A stretch of DNA of 64,000 nucleotides from Sebaldella sp. S0638 (GTDB taxonomy: Bacteria; Fusobacteriota; Fusobacteriia; Fusobacteriales; Leptotrichiaceae): contig NZ_JAMZGM010000004.1 in assembly GCF_024158605.1 (NCBI RefSeq), positions 1 through 64,000 of the forward strand. The letters run 5' to 3'. A model generated the notes under the pieces. The model saw nothing but the letters and a program-made list of their open reading frames with translations. It searched no databases and was not told the DNA's origin. This document shows positions 16,539 to 25,579 of this stretch, piece after piece; the stretch's first letter is position 1, and each line of letters opens with the position of its first letter. A program made the translations under genes and the position numbers.

Positions 16539-16946
16539 ATGAACGCATTATTAAATATTATATGGATATTTTTCGGTGGTCTTAGTTTAGCACTGGGATG
16601 GGTTTTTTCCGGAATTTTATGCATAGTTTTTATTGTTACTATTCCATTTTCAGGAGCATGTTTTGAACTGGCAGGACTTACACTGGCACCTTTCGGAAAA
16701 GAAGTCGTAGAACGACAGCACCTGAATAATGCCGTAGATCCAAAGCCGATCGCAAGTACACTTTGGATAATTTTTTCAGGAATATGGCTTTATATAGGAT
16801 ATTTGATATCAGGAGGAATCATGATGTGTACAGTAATAGGAATACCCCTTGGGCTGCAGTGTTTTAAGATCGCAAAAGTGAGTCTGAATCCTTATAAATA
16901 TACTTTGATAGACAGTAAAGTTCTGAATATGATGAATAACAGATAA
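16539..16946 (+). CDS. yccF: YccF domain inner-membrane protein
   Basis: This 135-residue protein contains two copies of the YccF unit (about residues 2-50 and 68-115). Each has a W-x-(I/F)-F-x-G-(I/L)-x-L-x-(L/I)-G hydrophobic segment followed by a short helix ending near FELAGLTLAPFG or CFKIAKVSLNPY. It is predicted to span the inner membrane several times. The function of the family is not established. The gene has its own promoter and terminator. Confidence 0.85.
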   Translation: MNALLNIIWIFFGGLSLALGWVFSGILCIVFIVTIPFSGACFELAGLTLAPFGKEVVERQHLNNAVDPKPIASTLWIIFSGIWLYIGYLISGGIMMCTVIGIPLGLQCFKIAKVSLNPYKYTLIDSKVLNMMNNR

Positions 16947-16970
16947 AAGACCGTTTTATGGTCTTTTTAT
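16945..16970 (+). terminator. Terminator of yccF
   Basis: AAAAGACC / GGTCTTTT with a seven-base loop, overlapping the end of the stop codon region and followed by T. Confidence 0.87.
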
Positions 16971-17147
16971 TATAAACAAAAGTTGAAAATATCAGAAAAA
17001 TAAAGTAAAATAATATATGTCATTTTAAAACTCTGATCAGCTTTTATCAAGAGCCGGGAATGAGTACGGTGTTTTGTCTGAAAGTCAGAAAAAGCACTGG
17101 AATTAACAGAAAAATATGAAATTATACTGAAGAACAGGAGATAAAAA

Positions 17148-17729
17148 ATGCAGGAATATGACGATAATAACACTGGTACACCTGAAGTAATTACGGTGTA
17201 CAGAAGTTTTGACTTTGAGGCTTATGATATAAAAGAAGCTGATAAAAGTTATCTGTATGAAATAGAGAGAACAATAACTGACAATCAGGAAGCGGTTACA
17301 AAAGAACTTTGCGAAATAGCCAGAAAATTGAGCGAGGCAAGAAAGATACTGGGCGGATATGCTGACGGATGCTTTAACAAATGGTTCGAAAATCTTGGCT
17401 TTGAAAAAAATTATGTGACTAAAATGATTGATAAATATGATCTGGTAGAGGAAACACACGTGGAAAAAGCTATAGATCTTCCGGTAAAACTGGTTTCAGA
17501 TATGAAAAAAGAGGATCTTGATATTGAGCAGAAAACGGAGATTGTAAACAGTCTGGAACCTAAGCAGAAGTTCAAGGAGATAAAAGAAGAAATATACGGT
17601 CCTGAGCCGGAGAAGAATGAAGTGGAAATGATTCTGGAAAAAATACATAAAGCAGAACTGGCTATAACAAAGCAGGAAGATAAAATAGAAAGACTAAAAG
17701 AAAAACTGGAAAGACTTCGTGATATGTAA
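17148..17729 (+). CDS. DUF3102-like protein, probable DNA-associated
   Basis: This 193-residue protein starts after a CAGGAGATAAA site. The middle (about residues 48-105) resembles DUF3102: ELCEIARKLSEARKILGG, then KWFENLGFEKNYVTKMIDKYDLVEE, a helical segment like a ParB/KorB-type helix-turn-helix. The C terminus (about 145-193) is a charged helix rich in E and K that is likely to form a coiled coil. DUF3102 proteins are common on phages and plasmids, but I see no other mobile-element genes here. Function unknown. Confidence 0.6.
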   Translation: MQEYDDNNTGTPEVITVYRSFDFEAYDIKEADKSYLYEIERTITDNQEAVTKELCEIARKLSEARKILGGYADGCFNKWFENLGFEKNYVTKMIDKYDLVEETHVEKAIDLPVKLVSDMKKEDLDIEQKTEIVNSLEPKQKFKEIKEEIYGPEPEKNEVEMILEKIHKAELAITKQEDKIERLKEKLERLRDM

Positions 17730-17734
17730 TGTAC

Positions 17735-17770
17735 AAAGAAACGGTCTGTGTAGAAACCGTTTCTTTTTTA
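17735..17770 (+). terminator. Terminator of the DUF3102-like gene
   Basis: AAAGAAACGGT / ACCGTTTCTTT, an 11-bp stem followed by T. Confidence 0.9.
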
Positions 17771-17793
17771 TTACATTTTTTCAGGTGAAAATA

Positions 17794-17858
17794 ATAAAAA
17801 AACCGCAGTAAATATGATCTTTGCTGTTTATTACAAAAATTCACTTTTCTGCGGTTTA
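17794..17858 (-). terminator. Terminator of the SNF2 gene
   Basis: On the minus strand AAACCGCAG / CTGCGGTTT encloses a 40-base loop and is followed by seven T. The long loop lowers confidence. Confidence 0.6.
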
Positions 17859-17876
17859 TTATTTATGAGTATATTT

Positions 17877-20800
17877 TTAAATATCAAAGAGATTTCTGAT
17901 ATCTTCCTCTGAAAGAGTATTTATAAGGCTCCCCTCACTTGTAAGAACATTATCAATTAATTTTTTCTTTTTATTCTGAAGTTTCATGATTTTTTCCTCA
18001 ATAGTTCCTTTAGTAATTAATTTAATAACCTGTACGCTGTTTTTCTGTCCGATTCTGTGTGATCTGTCCGAGGCTTGGTTTTCCACACTTGGGTTCCACC
18101 ATGGATCGACATGTATTACAGTATCGGAACTCGTAAGATTCAGCCCTGTTCCTCCGGCTTTCAGCGATATAAGGAATATCGGGGTATCTCCAGCGTTAAA
18201 TGAATTAACAAGTTCAAGTCTGTCACGGGCTTTCATGCTTCCGTCAAGATAATAATGTTCAATTCCTTTTTTCTTCAATTCACCGGATATCAGCTTTAAC
18301 ATAGTGGTAAACTGTGAGAAGACCAGAGTTTTATGATTACCTGAGATCAGGTCATCAAAAAGCTCAAAAAGAGTCTCGAATTTTCCGCTGCTGTGTGAAT
18401 AATTATCAATAAAAAGCTTTGGGTGACAGCATATTTGTCTGAGTCTTGTAAGCAAAGAGAATATTTTTATCTGGCTTTTGCTTAATTTTTCGTTTTTTAT
18501 TTCATTTTCAATTTCTTTTTTGGCAACTTCCAGCTGTGACTGATAAAGTTTTTTCTGATCTGTATCTAGTTCACAAAGCTGTGTTGTTTCTATTTTCGGC
18601 GGAAGTTCCAAAAGCACATCTTTTTTTATACGTCTTAAGATAAAAGGTTTTATGTGAAAACTTAATGCTTCCAGAGCAGATTTATCATTCTGCTTCATAA
18701 TAGGTGTCATAAAGTTTTTCGAGAAATATCCGTGGCTTCCGAGATATCCCGGCATAATAAAGTCAAATATAGACCAAAGCTCGCTGAGGTTATTTTCTAT
18801 AGGGGTTCCTGTAAGGGCAAACCGGTGTCTGGCATTAACGGATTTTATGGCTTTGGTAAGATTAATGCCCGGATTCTTAATATGTTGTGCTTCATCAAGA
18901 AAGCAGAAACTAAACGTATATTTTTCGTATATATCAATATCACTTCTGAAAAGCGAGTAAGAAGTGATTATAATATCATAGTCCTCAGCTTTTTTCAGAA
19001 GTTTTTTTCTCATTGAGATAGAACCTTCCACAATTAACAGTTTCAGGTTAGGGGAGAATTTTTTGAACTCTTCTTCCCAGTTATATAAAAGCGTTTTCGG
19101 AACTATAATAAGCGCAGGTGAAGAAAGCTTTGTTTTCGTAAGCAATGCAATGACCTGCAATGTTTTTCCCAGTCCCATGTCATCAGCAAGTATTCCGCCA
19201 AGATTTATCTGGGAGAGAGATTCCAGCCATTGGATGCCGAATCTTTGATAATCACGCAGTTTTACATTTTCCAGCAGTGAATCATCATATTTTTCAACAT
19301 TTATTTTTTTGATTTTTTTGATATATTTTTCAAGGCTCTCGCTTTTTGTGTATTTATCATTAAAATATTCAGTTCCTAACAGATCTATATAAAAAGATTT
19401 ATACTGGGGAATTGATATTTTTGAAGAAAATTTGGAATTTTCCGGGAAAATTTTTTCTATGGAATCAAGCTGTTTTTTTAGTTTTTCATCTTCAAAGTTT
19501 ACGAAACTTCCGTTTTTCAGTCGGTAAAACTGTTTTTTGATTCTGTAGCTGTGATAAAGTTCTTCCATTTCTTCCGGTGTCATATCTTCTATTTCAAAGT
19601 TTATATTCAGATAATCATCTTCCAGTGATACATTCATAGAAAAATTTTTCTTATTTCTGGAAGATTCAATTTTTTTATCAGCGTAAACAGTAGCTATATT
19701 TTTCAATTCATCTATTCCCTGAAATAAAAAGTCATATATATCCTGTTCAATATTCATAATAAAGTGAGCTTCGGTATTTTCTGTCCTGTCTTCATAATTT
19801 AACCTGTATCTGCGGAAAAATTCTATTATTTCACTTTCTTTTGAATGATCGATTTTCTGAATCTTATCTTCGTTTGTCAGCGGGGTACCGTCAAGAGAAA
19901 AAGCAGAATCGCCGTAACAGAAGTGAATTCGTATCATTAAATGCTGTGCATGTGTTTCTATATAGACCTTTGTTTCCAGTTTGGAATAGTTCTCCTCATA
20001 TACAAGTGATTTTGGAAGATAAAAATTACTTTTATTTACAATATTAGGGATGACATTATTAATAAATATGTCTTCGTTATTTTTGGGTATTTTAAAATCG
20101 CTGATATCCAGCTGGTTTATTTTGAAAAGCGGTCTTAAAAATTTATTATCATTTTCATCTGTAAGATATGCAGTATTTCCCTGAATGTATATACCTGAAT
20201 TAGCAAGAGTATCAAAATCCCAGATCTTTTCACCGTCAGTGTTCAGAATCAGCTGGTCGTTTTCTCTGGAAAGATAAAAGTCAATTTTCGGAAGACCCGT
20301 TTTTACAGTGACAGCTTTACTTTTAGCATGAGAAGCAGTGTCTGTCTTGATATTAATTTCCTCATTTTCATAAAGATCAAAAAGCTTTCTCAGGTCTTCT
20401 GGAAGTAAAAACTGCTTTTTTCCGCTGTAGAGATAAGAATTGAAAAAATTTCCTTTTATGATATTTTTTAAATTCCTTTCTTTGTCAGCGCAGTAAAATA
20501 GAAAATTAATAATCTTTTTTGAATTTTCATCAAACTGGTCTTTTTTGAAATCGCATGTAAGATTTTTCCCCAGTTCGAAAATACTGTTTCTTCTCAGGGC
20601 AGTGGTAAAGAAATTAACATCTTTTACTACATACTTATGTTTGTTCAAATATCCTACTTTATATTCCAGATAGGGGTCAAACTTAGTAAGGGTAAGCTCA
20701 AATGATATTTCAAGAAGCTCTTTGTTATAATTGCTTTTTTCAAGAGTTTTGTAGTCATCCATCAGGAGTTCCACGGCTCTTATATTGGTACTGTCAGACT

Positions 20801-21275
20801 TATTTTTATCTGCTTTTTTGTTAGTATTTTTTGCTTTATCTGTAAAAAGTCTGTCGAGCATATTTTCTATGTCAACATCTTCGTATTTTTCAGTTTCAGC
20901 CTCAGGTACAGACTCTTCGGAGCGAAAAATAAAATTATTTTCCTGTTCGGGAAGTATCAGGCTGTTTTCCTGAAGATCTCTTAACTTAATAAGAACAGCC
21001 ACAATATGCTTGCAGGCACCGCTGAACTGCTTAAAGGCAGCACAGGAACAGTGGCAGCGATAGTCTATAATATTGGAATTTTTATCTAGTCCCACAGCTA
21101 CATCATAGACAGAATTTTCGCCGATTACTCTGCTTTCCCAGTTTAAGCCGAAATTATCCGTACTTTTCAGACAGCTTATCCGTCCCGAAGAAAAATAACT
21201 TTCGCCACGGGAAAAAACAGCTTTATTAGAAGCAAACTTTTTTATATCTGAATAATTTAACATACTATACTCCAA
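17877..21275 (-). CDS. SWIM zinc-finger SNF2/Rad54 family ATPase
   Basis: This protein has 1132 residues. The N-terminal SWIM zinc finger (about 72-95) reads CHCSCAAFKQFSGACKH, giving the C-x-C-x(n)-C-x-H pattern. A long divergent middle region follows. The SNF2 motor (about 675-1130) has Walker A DDMGLGKT, Walker B DEAQHIKN, motif III ALTGTPIENNLSELWSIFDF, and in the helicase C-terminal half FSQFTTMLKLI, LISLKAGGTGLNLT and SDRSHRIGQ. It is an ATP-driven double-stranded DNA translocase, presumably remodelling protein-DNA complexes. The gene stands alone between its own promoter region and a terminator. Solitary SWIM-SNF2 proteins of this length are common in bacteria, with the role largely unassigned. 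Confidence 0.9.
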   Translation of the reverse strand: MEYSMLNYSDIKKFASNKAVFSRGESYFSSGRISCLKSTDNFGLNWESRVIGENSVYDVAVGLDKNSNIIDYRCHCSCAAFKQFSGACKHIVAVLIKLRDLQENSLILPEQENNFIFRSEESVPEAETEKYEDVDIENMLDRLFTDKAKNTNKKADKNKSDSTNIRAVELLMDDYKTLEKSNYNKELLEISFELTLTKFDPYLEYKVGYLNKHKYVVKDVNFFTTALRRNSIFELGKNLTCDFKKDQFDENSKKIINFLFYCADKERNLKNIIKGNFFNSYLYSGKKQFLLPEDLRKLFDLYENEEINIKTDTASHAKSKAVTVKTGLPKIDFYLSRENDQLILNTDGEKIWDFDTLANSGIYIQGNTAYLTDENDNKFLRPLFKINQLDISDFKIPKNNEDIFINNVIPNIVNKSNFYLPKSLVYEENYSKLETKVYIETHAQHLMIRIHFCYGDSAFSLDGTPLTNEDKIQKIDHSKESEIIEFFRRYRLNYEDRTENTEAHFIMNIEQDIYDFLFQGIDELKNIATVYADKKIESSRNKKNFSMNVSLEDDYLNINFEIEDMTPEEMEELYHSYRIKKQFYRLKNGSFVNFEDEKLKKQLDSIEKIFPENSKFSSKISIPQYKSFYIDLLGTEYFNDKYTKSESLEKYIKKIKKINVEKYDDSLLENVKLRDYQRFGIQWLESLSQINLGGILADDMGLGKTLQVIALLTKTKLSSPALIIVPKTLLYNWEEEFKKFSPNLKLLIVEGSISMRKKLLKKAEDYDIIITSYSLFRSDIDIYEKYTFSFCFLDEAQHIKNPGINLTKAIKSVNARHRFALTGTPIENNLSELWSIFDFIMPGYLGSHGYFSKNFMTPIMKQNDKSALEALSFHIKPFILRRIKKDVLLELPPKIETTQLCELDTDQKKLYQSQLEVAKKEIENEIKNEKLSKSQIKIFSLLTRLRQICCHPKLFIDNYSHSSGKFETLFELFDDLISGNHKTLVFSQFTTMLKLISGELKKKGIEHYYLDGSMKARDRLELVNSFNAGDTPIFLISLKAGGTGLNLTSSDTVIHVDPWWNPSVENQASDRSHRIGQKNSVQVIKLITKGTIEEKIMKLQNKKKKLIDNVLTSEGSLINTLSEEDIRNLFDI

Positions 21276-21634
21276 TACTTTATTTCGTTATATTTCTCTA
21301 TATTATAACATATTTTTTATTGTAATAAAATCAAATGACTTATAAAATGAAAAATTTATCAATATTTAAAATCCCTGAGTAAAAAGATTTCCGTCATTTA
21401 TTTTTAATTGACCGTCAAATCAAAAATAAAGTTTAAATAAAGCAAGGACTAAGTCTCTAATCATATAATGAATTTAAGAAAAAAAGTAGATACCCGAAAA
21501 TTTACCTTTTTATATATAGAAACTATCAGTTACCCGACTGATAGTATTTTTTTTATATAAAATATAAATTGTCTGTACAAATAATCCAGGCAGTGGTAAA
21601 ATTAATAAAAACATTTGATACAGGAGGCAATAAA
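21276..21634. other. Intergenic region with an orphan terminator (candidate small RNA)
   Basis: The region holds the start side of the SNF2 gene and, on the plus strand, a terminator at 21522-21555 with no gene in front of it. A weak promoter-like pair near 21407-21437 (TTGACC, TTTAAA) would give a transcript of roughly 110 bases. No open frame is convincing. Confidence 0.3.
21522..21555 (+). terminator. Terminator without an upstream gene
   Basis: ACTATCAG / CTGATAGT with an eight-base loop, then a T-rich run. The nearest upstream plus-strand gene ends about 3.8 kb away. Confidence 0.75.
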
Positions 21635-22321
21635 ATGAAAATAAAATTTTTAGGACAATCGTGTTTCCTTATAGAAACTAATGGTAAAAATATAATAACA
21701 GATCCTTTTCTAAAGGATAATCCCAAAAATCCCACTTTACTTAAAGATATTCCAAAACTTGACTTGATATTAATAACACATGCACATTCAGACCATGTAG
21801 GAGATGCAGTTGAACTGGCATTAAGAGATGATGCTGTTATAGTAACAGGAAATGAGCTTGCCAAATGGCTTGCGAATAAAGGAGTAAAGGTGATTCCCAC
21901 AGGTATAGGGGGAAGAAAGGATTTTGACTTTGTGAGTGTAAAGTTCACACAGGCAATACATAGTTCCAGCATAAATGATAACGGTCAGATGCTTTACGGC
22001 GGACTGGCAGCAGGAATTTTGATCTATGCAGAAGGAAAAACAATATATCATGCAGGAGATACAGCATTATTTCTTGATATGAAGCTTATAGGGGAGACAA
22101 ATAAAATTGATTATGCAATACTTCCCATAGGGGATAATTTTACAATGGGGATAGATGACTCGGTAACAGCTGCTGAATGGCTTGGGGCAAAGCATTATAT
22201 ACCAATGCATTATAATACTTTTCCTCTTATAGAACAAAACCCTGAAGAATGGCTTGAAAAGATAGAGACAGCGGGACTTTCGGGGAAAATAATGAATTAC
22301 GGGGATATTCTTGAGATATAA
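21635..22321 (+). CDS. UPF0173 metal-dependent hydrolase (metallo-beta-lactamase fold)
   Basis: This 228-residue protein is set to start at ATG 21635 behind a CAGGAGG site. A longer frame from 21569 lacks a ribosome-binding site and would exceed the usual family length. The MBL metal motif THAHSDHVGDA lies near residue 48. Further ligands are suggested by AIHSSS, IYHAGDTALFLDM and YIPMHYNTFP. The family resembles YtkL and UlaG-like hydrolases. The natural substrate is unknown. Confidence 0.88.
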   Translation: MKIKFLGQSCFLIETNGKNIITDPFLKDNPKNPTLLKDIPKLDLILITHAHSDHVGDAVELALRDDAVIVTGNELAKWLANKGVKVIPTGIGGRKDFDFVSVKFTQAIHSSSINDNGQMLYGGLAAGILIYAEGKTIYHAGDTALFLDMKLIGETNKIDYAILPIGDNFTMGIDDSVTAAEWLGAKHYIPMHYNTFPLIEQNPEEWLEKIETAGLSGKIMNYGDILEI

Positions 22322-22412
22322 AAAATCATATGCACTTGCAGTTATAATTGGCAGCTAAAACTGTTATATTTCATAAGGCGGGATACAATATACAGAAAAT
22401 ATAATAATATAT

Positions 22413-22462
22413 AAAAAGAGGTCACGGCAAAATTATGTATTTTGTCAAACCTCTTTATTTTA
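22413..22462. terminator. Bidirectional terminator
   Basis: AAAGAGGT / ACCTCTTT with an inner GCAAAAT / ATTTTGT extension lies between the convergent UPF0173 and IclR-family genes and has T-rich flanks on both strands. Confidence 0.82.
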
Positions 22463-23233
22463 TTTTGGGGAATAACCCAGATTTTTGGAAATTTCCTCAG
22501 TAGTTTCCAAAAGATGTTTTAGTATATTTTTTTCTTTTTCTTCACTAAATCTGTTTTTGGGAACAGACACACTTACGGCGTAGTTAACAGTTCCCAGATT
22601 ATTGAATACAGGAGCTGCGATACATATAATGTCTAATTCCTGTTCTTCATTGTCATATGCATATCCGTTTTTCAAAATAGTTTTTAGTTCGTCTCTCATT
22701 TTATCTATAGATGTAATGGTATTCGGAGTATAAGACTTCAGATCAAATCCTGCCCATATCTCATCAAGATTATCCATGTAATTATATGCAAGCATGATTT
22801 TTCCCACAGCTGTGGAATAAAGGGGATTCCTCTTACCTATATAGGTATTCATTCTATACGGCATATCCTTTGGTTCCAGCTTGTCTATATATGCAACTCC
22901 GAGACCGTCGAGAAATACCAGATGGATTGTTTCGCTTATTGCACATAGGAGATTTTTTAAAAATGGGGCGGCTATTTCATTAAACTTAGTTTCGTTAAGA
23001 AGCCTGCTGCCAAGACTTAGTATTTTGAAAGACATTTTATATTTCAGAGTCTCTTCATTTTGCGTGATATATCCTCTTGCGAGAAGAGTATTTGCTATTC
23101 TGTGTGTAGTGGCTTTATTCCATTTCAAATTATTTGAAAGATCTGTAAGAGACAGACCGTTTTCATATTTGCTTAAAAGTTCGAGCAGGTCGAATGCTTT
23201 TAAAATGGATAAAACATTGTTGGCATTATTCAT
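22460..23233 (-). CDS. kdgR: IclR family regulator, KdgR-like
   Basis: This 257-residue protein has an N-terminal winged helix (ILKAFDLLELLSKYENGLSLTDLS, then WNKATTHRIANTLLARGYI; about residues 8-65). The C-terminal IclR effector domain includes SLGSRLL, GVAYIDKLEPKD, YSTAVGKIMLAYN and DIICIAAPVFNNLG. IclR-family KdgR senses 2-keto-3-deoxygluconate and represses pectin genes. The gene is divergent from kduD-kduI, with a GAAAC-N3-GTTTC box between them, so control of that operon is likely. Start ATG 23233 follows AAAAGGAGGAAG. Confidence 0.85.
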   Translation of the reverse strand: MNNANNVLSILKAFDLLELLSKYENGLSLTDLSNNLKWNKATTHRIANTLLARGYITQNEETLKYKMSFKILSLGSRLLNETKFNEIAAPFLKNLLCAISETIHLVFLDGLGVAYIDKLEPKDMPYRMNTYIGKRNPLYSTAVGKIMLAYNYMDNLDEIWAGFDLKSYTPNTITSIDKMRDELKTILKNGYAYDNEEQELDIICIAAPVFNNLGTVNYAVSVSVPKNRFSEEKEKNILKHLLETTEEISKNLGYSPK

Positions 23234-23616
23234 GCTTCCTCCTTTTGGTAGCGTATCGGCAGATCTGCCGCAGGGATTTCGGTAATAAGAATTCCGAATA
23301 AGATTATTATAAGGTATAAATGATATTTTATCAAGGTGTGCATATTTTGGTAAGTCATATGTATAAAAATATTTATATTGGCTGAATTAACTTGATCATA
23401 TATATTGTGAATCAAAAATAATTTATTAATATATTATATATTATTTTGAAAAAACATAAAATGATGTATACTAGTATTGTAAAAGATGAATTTTTTTTAC
23501 AAAATAAAAAACGAAACTTAGTTTCATAATACGAAACGATTGAAAGAGATTAAGTAATATCAGTTATTTCAGGAATAAACAACATTTTAGAATAAAATAA
23601 ATAAGGAGATGATGAA
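23234..23616. other. Divergent control region kdgR / kduDI
   Basis: It contains the KdgR-type box at 23511-23537 and an AT-rich stretch with no coding potential. I could not fix a single promoter with consensus spacing, although TTTACA (23496-23501) lies just ahead of the box. Confidence 0.5.
23511..23537. promoter_or_regulatory. KdgR-type operator
   Basis: GAAACTTAGTTTC at 23513-23525 has the GAAAC-N3-GTTTC form of the enterobacterial KdgR box. A further GAAAC half-site follows at 23533-23537. It lies between a KdgR-like regulator and the kdu operon. Confidence 0.7.
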
Positions 23617-24396
23617 ATGTCAGGGTTAACAGGATTTTCAATGGACTTTTTCTCATTGAAAGGGAAAACCGTTTTTATAACAGGTGCCAATACAGGGCTA
23701 GGTCAAGGTTATGCAATAGCACTTGCCACAGCAGGAGCTGATTTATTTATAGTAACTTATGACAGAGAGTGGGAGGAAACAGAAAAGCTGATCACTGCCG
23801 AAGGAGCAAAAGTAAAATTCTTTCAGGCAGACCTTACTAAAAGAGATCAGATAACAGCAGCTGTAAATGCATGTGTTGAAGAATACGGGAAAATAGATGT
23901 TCTTGTTAATAATGCAGGAACTATAAGAAGAGCTCCGCTGCTTGAGTACAAAGATGAAGACTGGCAGGCAGTTATGGATATAAATCTGAATGCTGTGTAC
24001 TATCTGAGTCAGGACGCGGCAAAGCAAATGGTAAAACAGGGCGGAGGAAAAATTATTAATGTTGCTTCTATGCTTTCATTTCAGGGAGGGAAATTTGTAC
24101 CGCCTTACACAGCGAGTAAACACGGTGTGGCAGGATTAACAAAAGCTTTTGCCAATGAACTTGCCGAAAAGAATATACAGGTCAATGCAATTGCACCGGG
24201 ATATATAGAAACTGCGAATACTGCACCTATCAGAGCAGATGAAGGTAGAAACAAAGAGATCCTGGGAAGAATACCGGCAGGTAAATGGGGAAAACCGTTT
24301 GATTTAATGGGAAGTATTGTATTTCTCGCAAGCAAGGCATCTGATTATGTAACAGGGCATATTCTGGCTGTTGACGGCGGATGGCTCGTAAGATAA
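23617..24396 (+). CDS. kduD: 2-keto-3-deoxy-D-gluconate / 3-deoxy-D-glycero-2,5-hexodiulosonate dehydrogenase
   Basis: This 259-residue short-chain dehydrogenase has the NAD fingerprint TGANTGLGQGYAIAL near residue 23, the NNAG motif in DVLVNNAGTIRRAPL, and the catalytic YTASK. The KduD-typical opening FSLKGKTVFITGANTGLG is present. KduD reduces 2,5-diketo-3-deoxygluconate to 2-keto-3-deoxygluconate in unsaturated-uronate catabolism. Start ATG 23617 is behind AAGGAGATGATGAA. The next gene, kduI, follows after 40 bases and is the preceding enzyme of the pathway. Confidence 0.92.
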   Translation: MSGLTGFSMDFFSLKGKTVFITGANTGLGQGYAIALATAGADLFIVTYDREWEETEKLITAEGAKVKFFQADLTKRDQITAAVNACVEEYGKIDVLVNNAGTIRRAPLLEYKDEDWQAVMDINLNAVYYLSQDAAKQMVKQGGGKIINVASMLSFQGGKFVPPYTASKHGVAGLTKAFANELAEKNIQVNAIAPGYIETANTAPIRADEGRNKEILGRIPAGKWGKPFDLMGSIVFLASKASDYVTGHILAVDGGWLVR

Positions 24397-24436
24397 AATA
24401 TAATTATAAAAAAATAATGATATAAGGAGAGTAAAA

Positions 24437-25267
24437 ATGGACGTAAGATATGCAAGTCATCCTGATGATGTAAAAAATTATGATACAGAAACTTTGAGAG
24501 AAAAGTTTTTAATAGAAAAAGTATTTGGAAAAGATGAGATAAATTTAACATATTCACATGTAGACAGAATAATAGCAGGAGGAATCCTTCCTGTGGAAAA
24601 AGAGCTGAAACTGGAAGTGGGAGATGCTCTTGGTACTGATTATTTCCTTCAAAGAAGAGAAATGGGAATAATAAATATAGGAGGAAAAGGAGAAGTAGTT
24701 CTTGACGGTGAGGCTTTTACGCTGAATCCTAAAGATGGAATGTATATAGGACTTGGAATTAAGGATGTAGTTTTCAGATCTCTTGATAAGAATGATCCTG
24801 CGAAGTTCTATATGAACTCAGCACCTGCACATAAAAAATATCCTACTGTAAAAATAGATATAAATAAAGCAAATCCGGCTCATATGGGTGACGAAAAACT
24901 TTCAAACAAAAGAACAATATATAAGTATATAGATCCAAGTGTATGCGAAAGCTGTCAGCTTCTTATGGGGATGACAATTCTGGAACCTAACAATATGTGG
25001 AATACAATGCCGTGTCATACACACGACAGAAGAATGGAAGTATATTTTTACTTTAATCTTCCAGAAGATCAAAGAGTATTTCATTTTATGGGGAAACCTG
25101 ATGAAACAAAACACCTGGTACTGGCAAATGAGCAGGGGGCAATATCTCCAAGCTGGTCTATTCATTCAGGAGTAGGAACTCACAACTATACATTTATATG
25201 GGGAATGGTTGGGGAGAACGTTAATTATGGTGATATGCAGGCAGTAAAAATGGAAGATTTAAAATAG
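24437..25267 (+). CDS. kduI: 5-keto-4-deoxyuronate isomerase
   Basis: This 276-residue protein of the KduI cupin family shows MDVRYASHPDDVKNYDTETLREKFL at its start (first 11 residues MDVRYASHPDD are diagnostic). The metal-site region MPCHTHDRRMEVYFYF is present, as is a late SPSWSIHSGVGT. KduI converts 5-keto-4-deoxyuronate (from unsaturated galacturonate or glucuronate) to 2,5-diketo-3-deoxygluconate, which KduD then reduces. The full family length is present and a terminator follows. Confidence 0.94.
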   Translation: MDVRYASHPDDVKNYDTETLREKFLIEKVFGKDEINLTYSHVDRIIAGGILPVEKELKLEVGDALGTDYFLQRREMGIINIGGKGEVVLDGEAFTLNPKDGMYIGLGIKDVVFRSLDKNDPAKFYMNSAPAHKKYPTVKIDINKANPAHMGDEKLSNKRTIYKYIDPSVCESCQLLMGMTILEPNNMWNTMPCHTHDRRMEVYFYFNLPEDQRVFHFMGKPDETKHLVLANEQGAISPSWSIHSGVGTHNYTFIWGMVGENVNYGDMQAVKMEDLK

Positions 25268-25292
25268 TTTGTTACCTCTAAAATATTAATAG

Positions 25293-25342
25293 CAGGACTG
25301 TATAAAAACGGAGAATATTTCTGTTTTTAGCAGTCCTGTTTT
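25293..25342 (+). terminator. Terminator of kduDI
   Basis: CAGGACTG / CAGTCCTG with an inner TAAAAAC / GTTTTTA stem, followed by TTTT. The rest of the gap up to 25579 is AT-rich and shows nothing I can name. Confidence 0.87.
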
Positions 25343-25579
25343 AATTACAAAAATTTGGAAATTCCATTTTTTTATGGAAATTCATTTTTGAATATTGTAA
25401 AGTTTACTATTTTTCACAATTTTTTGACAGAGTATTTTTAATAGGAAATCCTGTCATTTTTTTATGTAAAAAAGAATATATTAATTTTTTTAAAGTATTT
25501 AGAGGAAGATTTATTGGAAATTATTTTATAAATATTCAATTGTAAAAATATCATTAGATTATGACGTTTTTTATACTTT

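Noticed and set aside
23734-24557. Several minus-strand frames opposite kduD and kduI
   Set aside because: They lie antisense to clear enzymes and have no start signals or family similarity.
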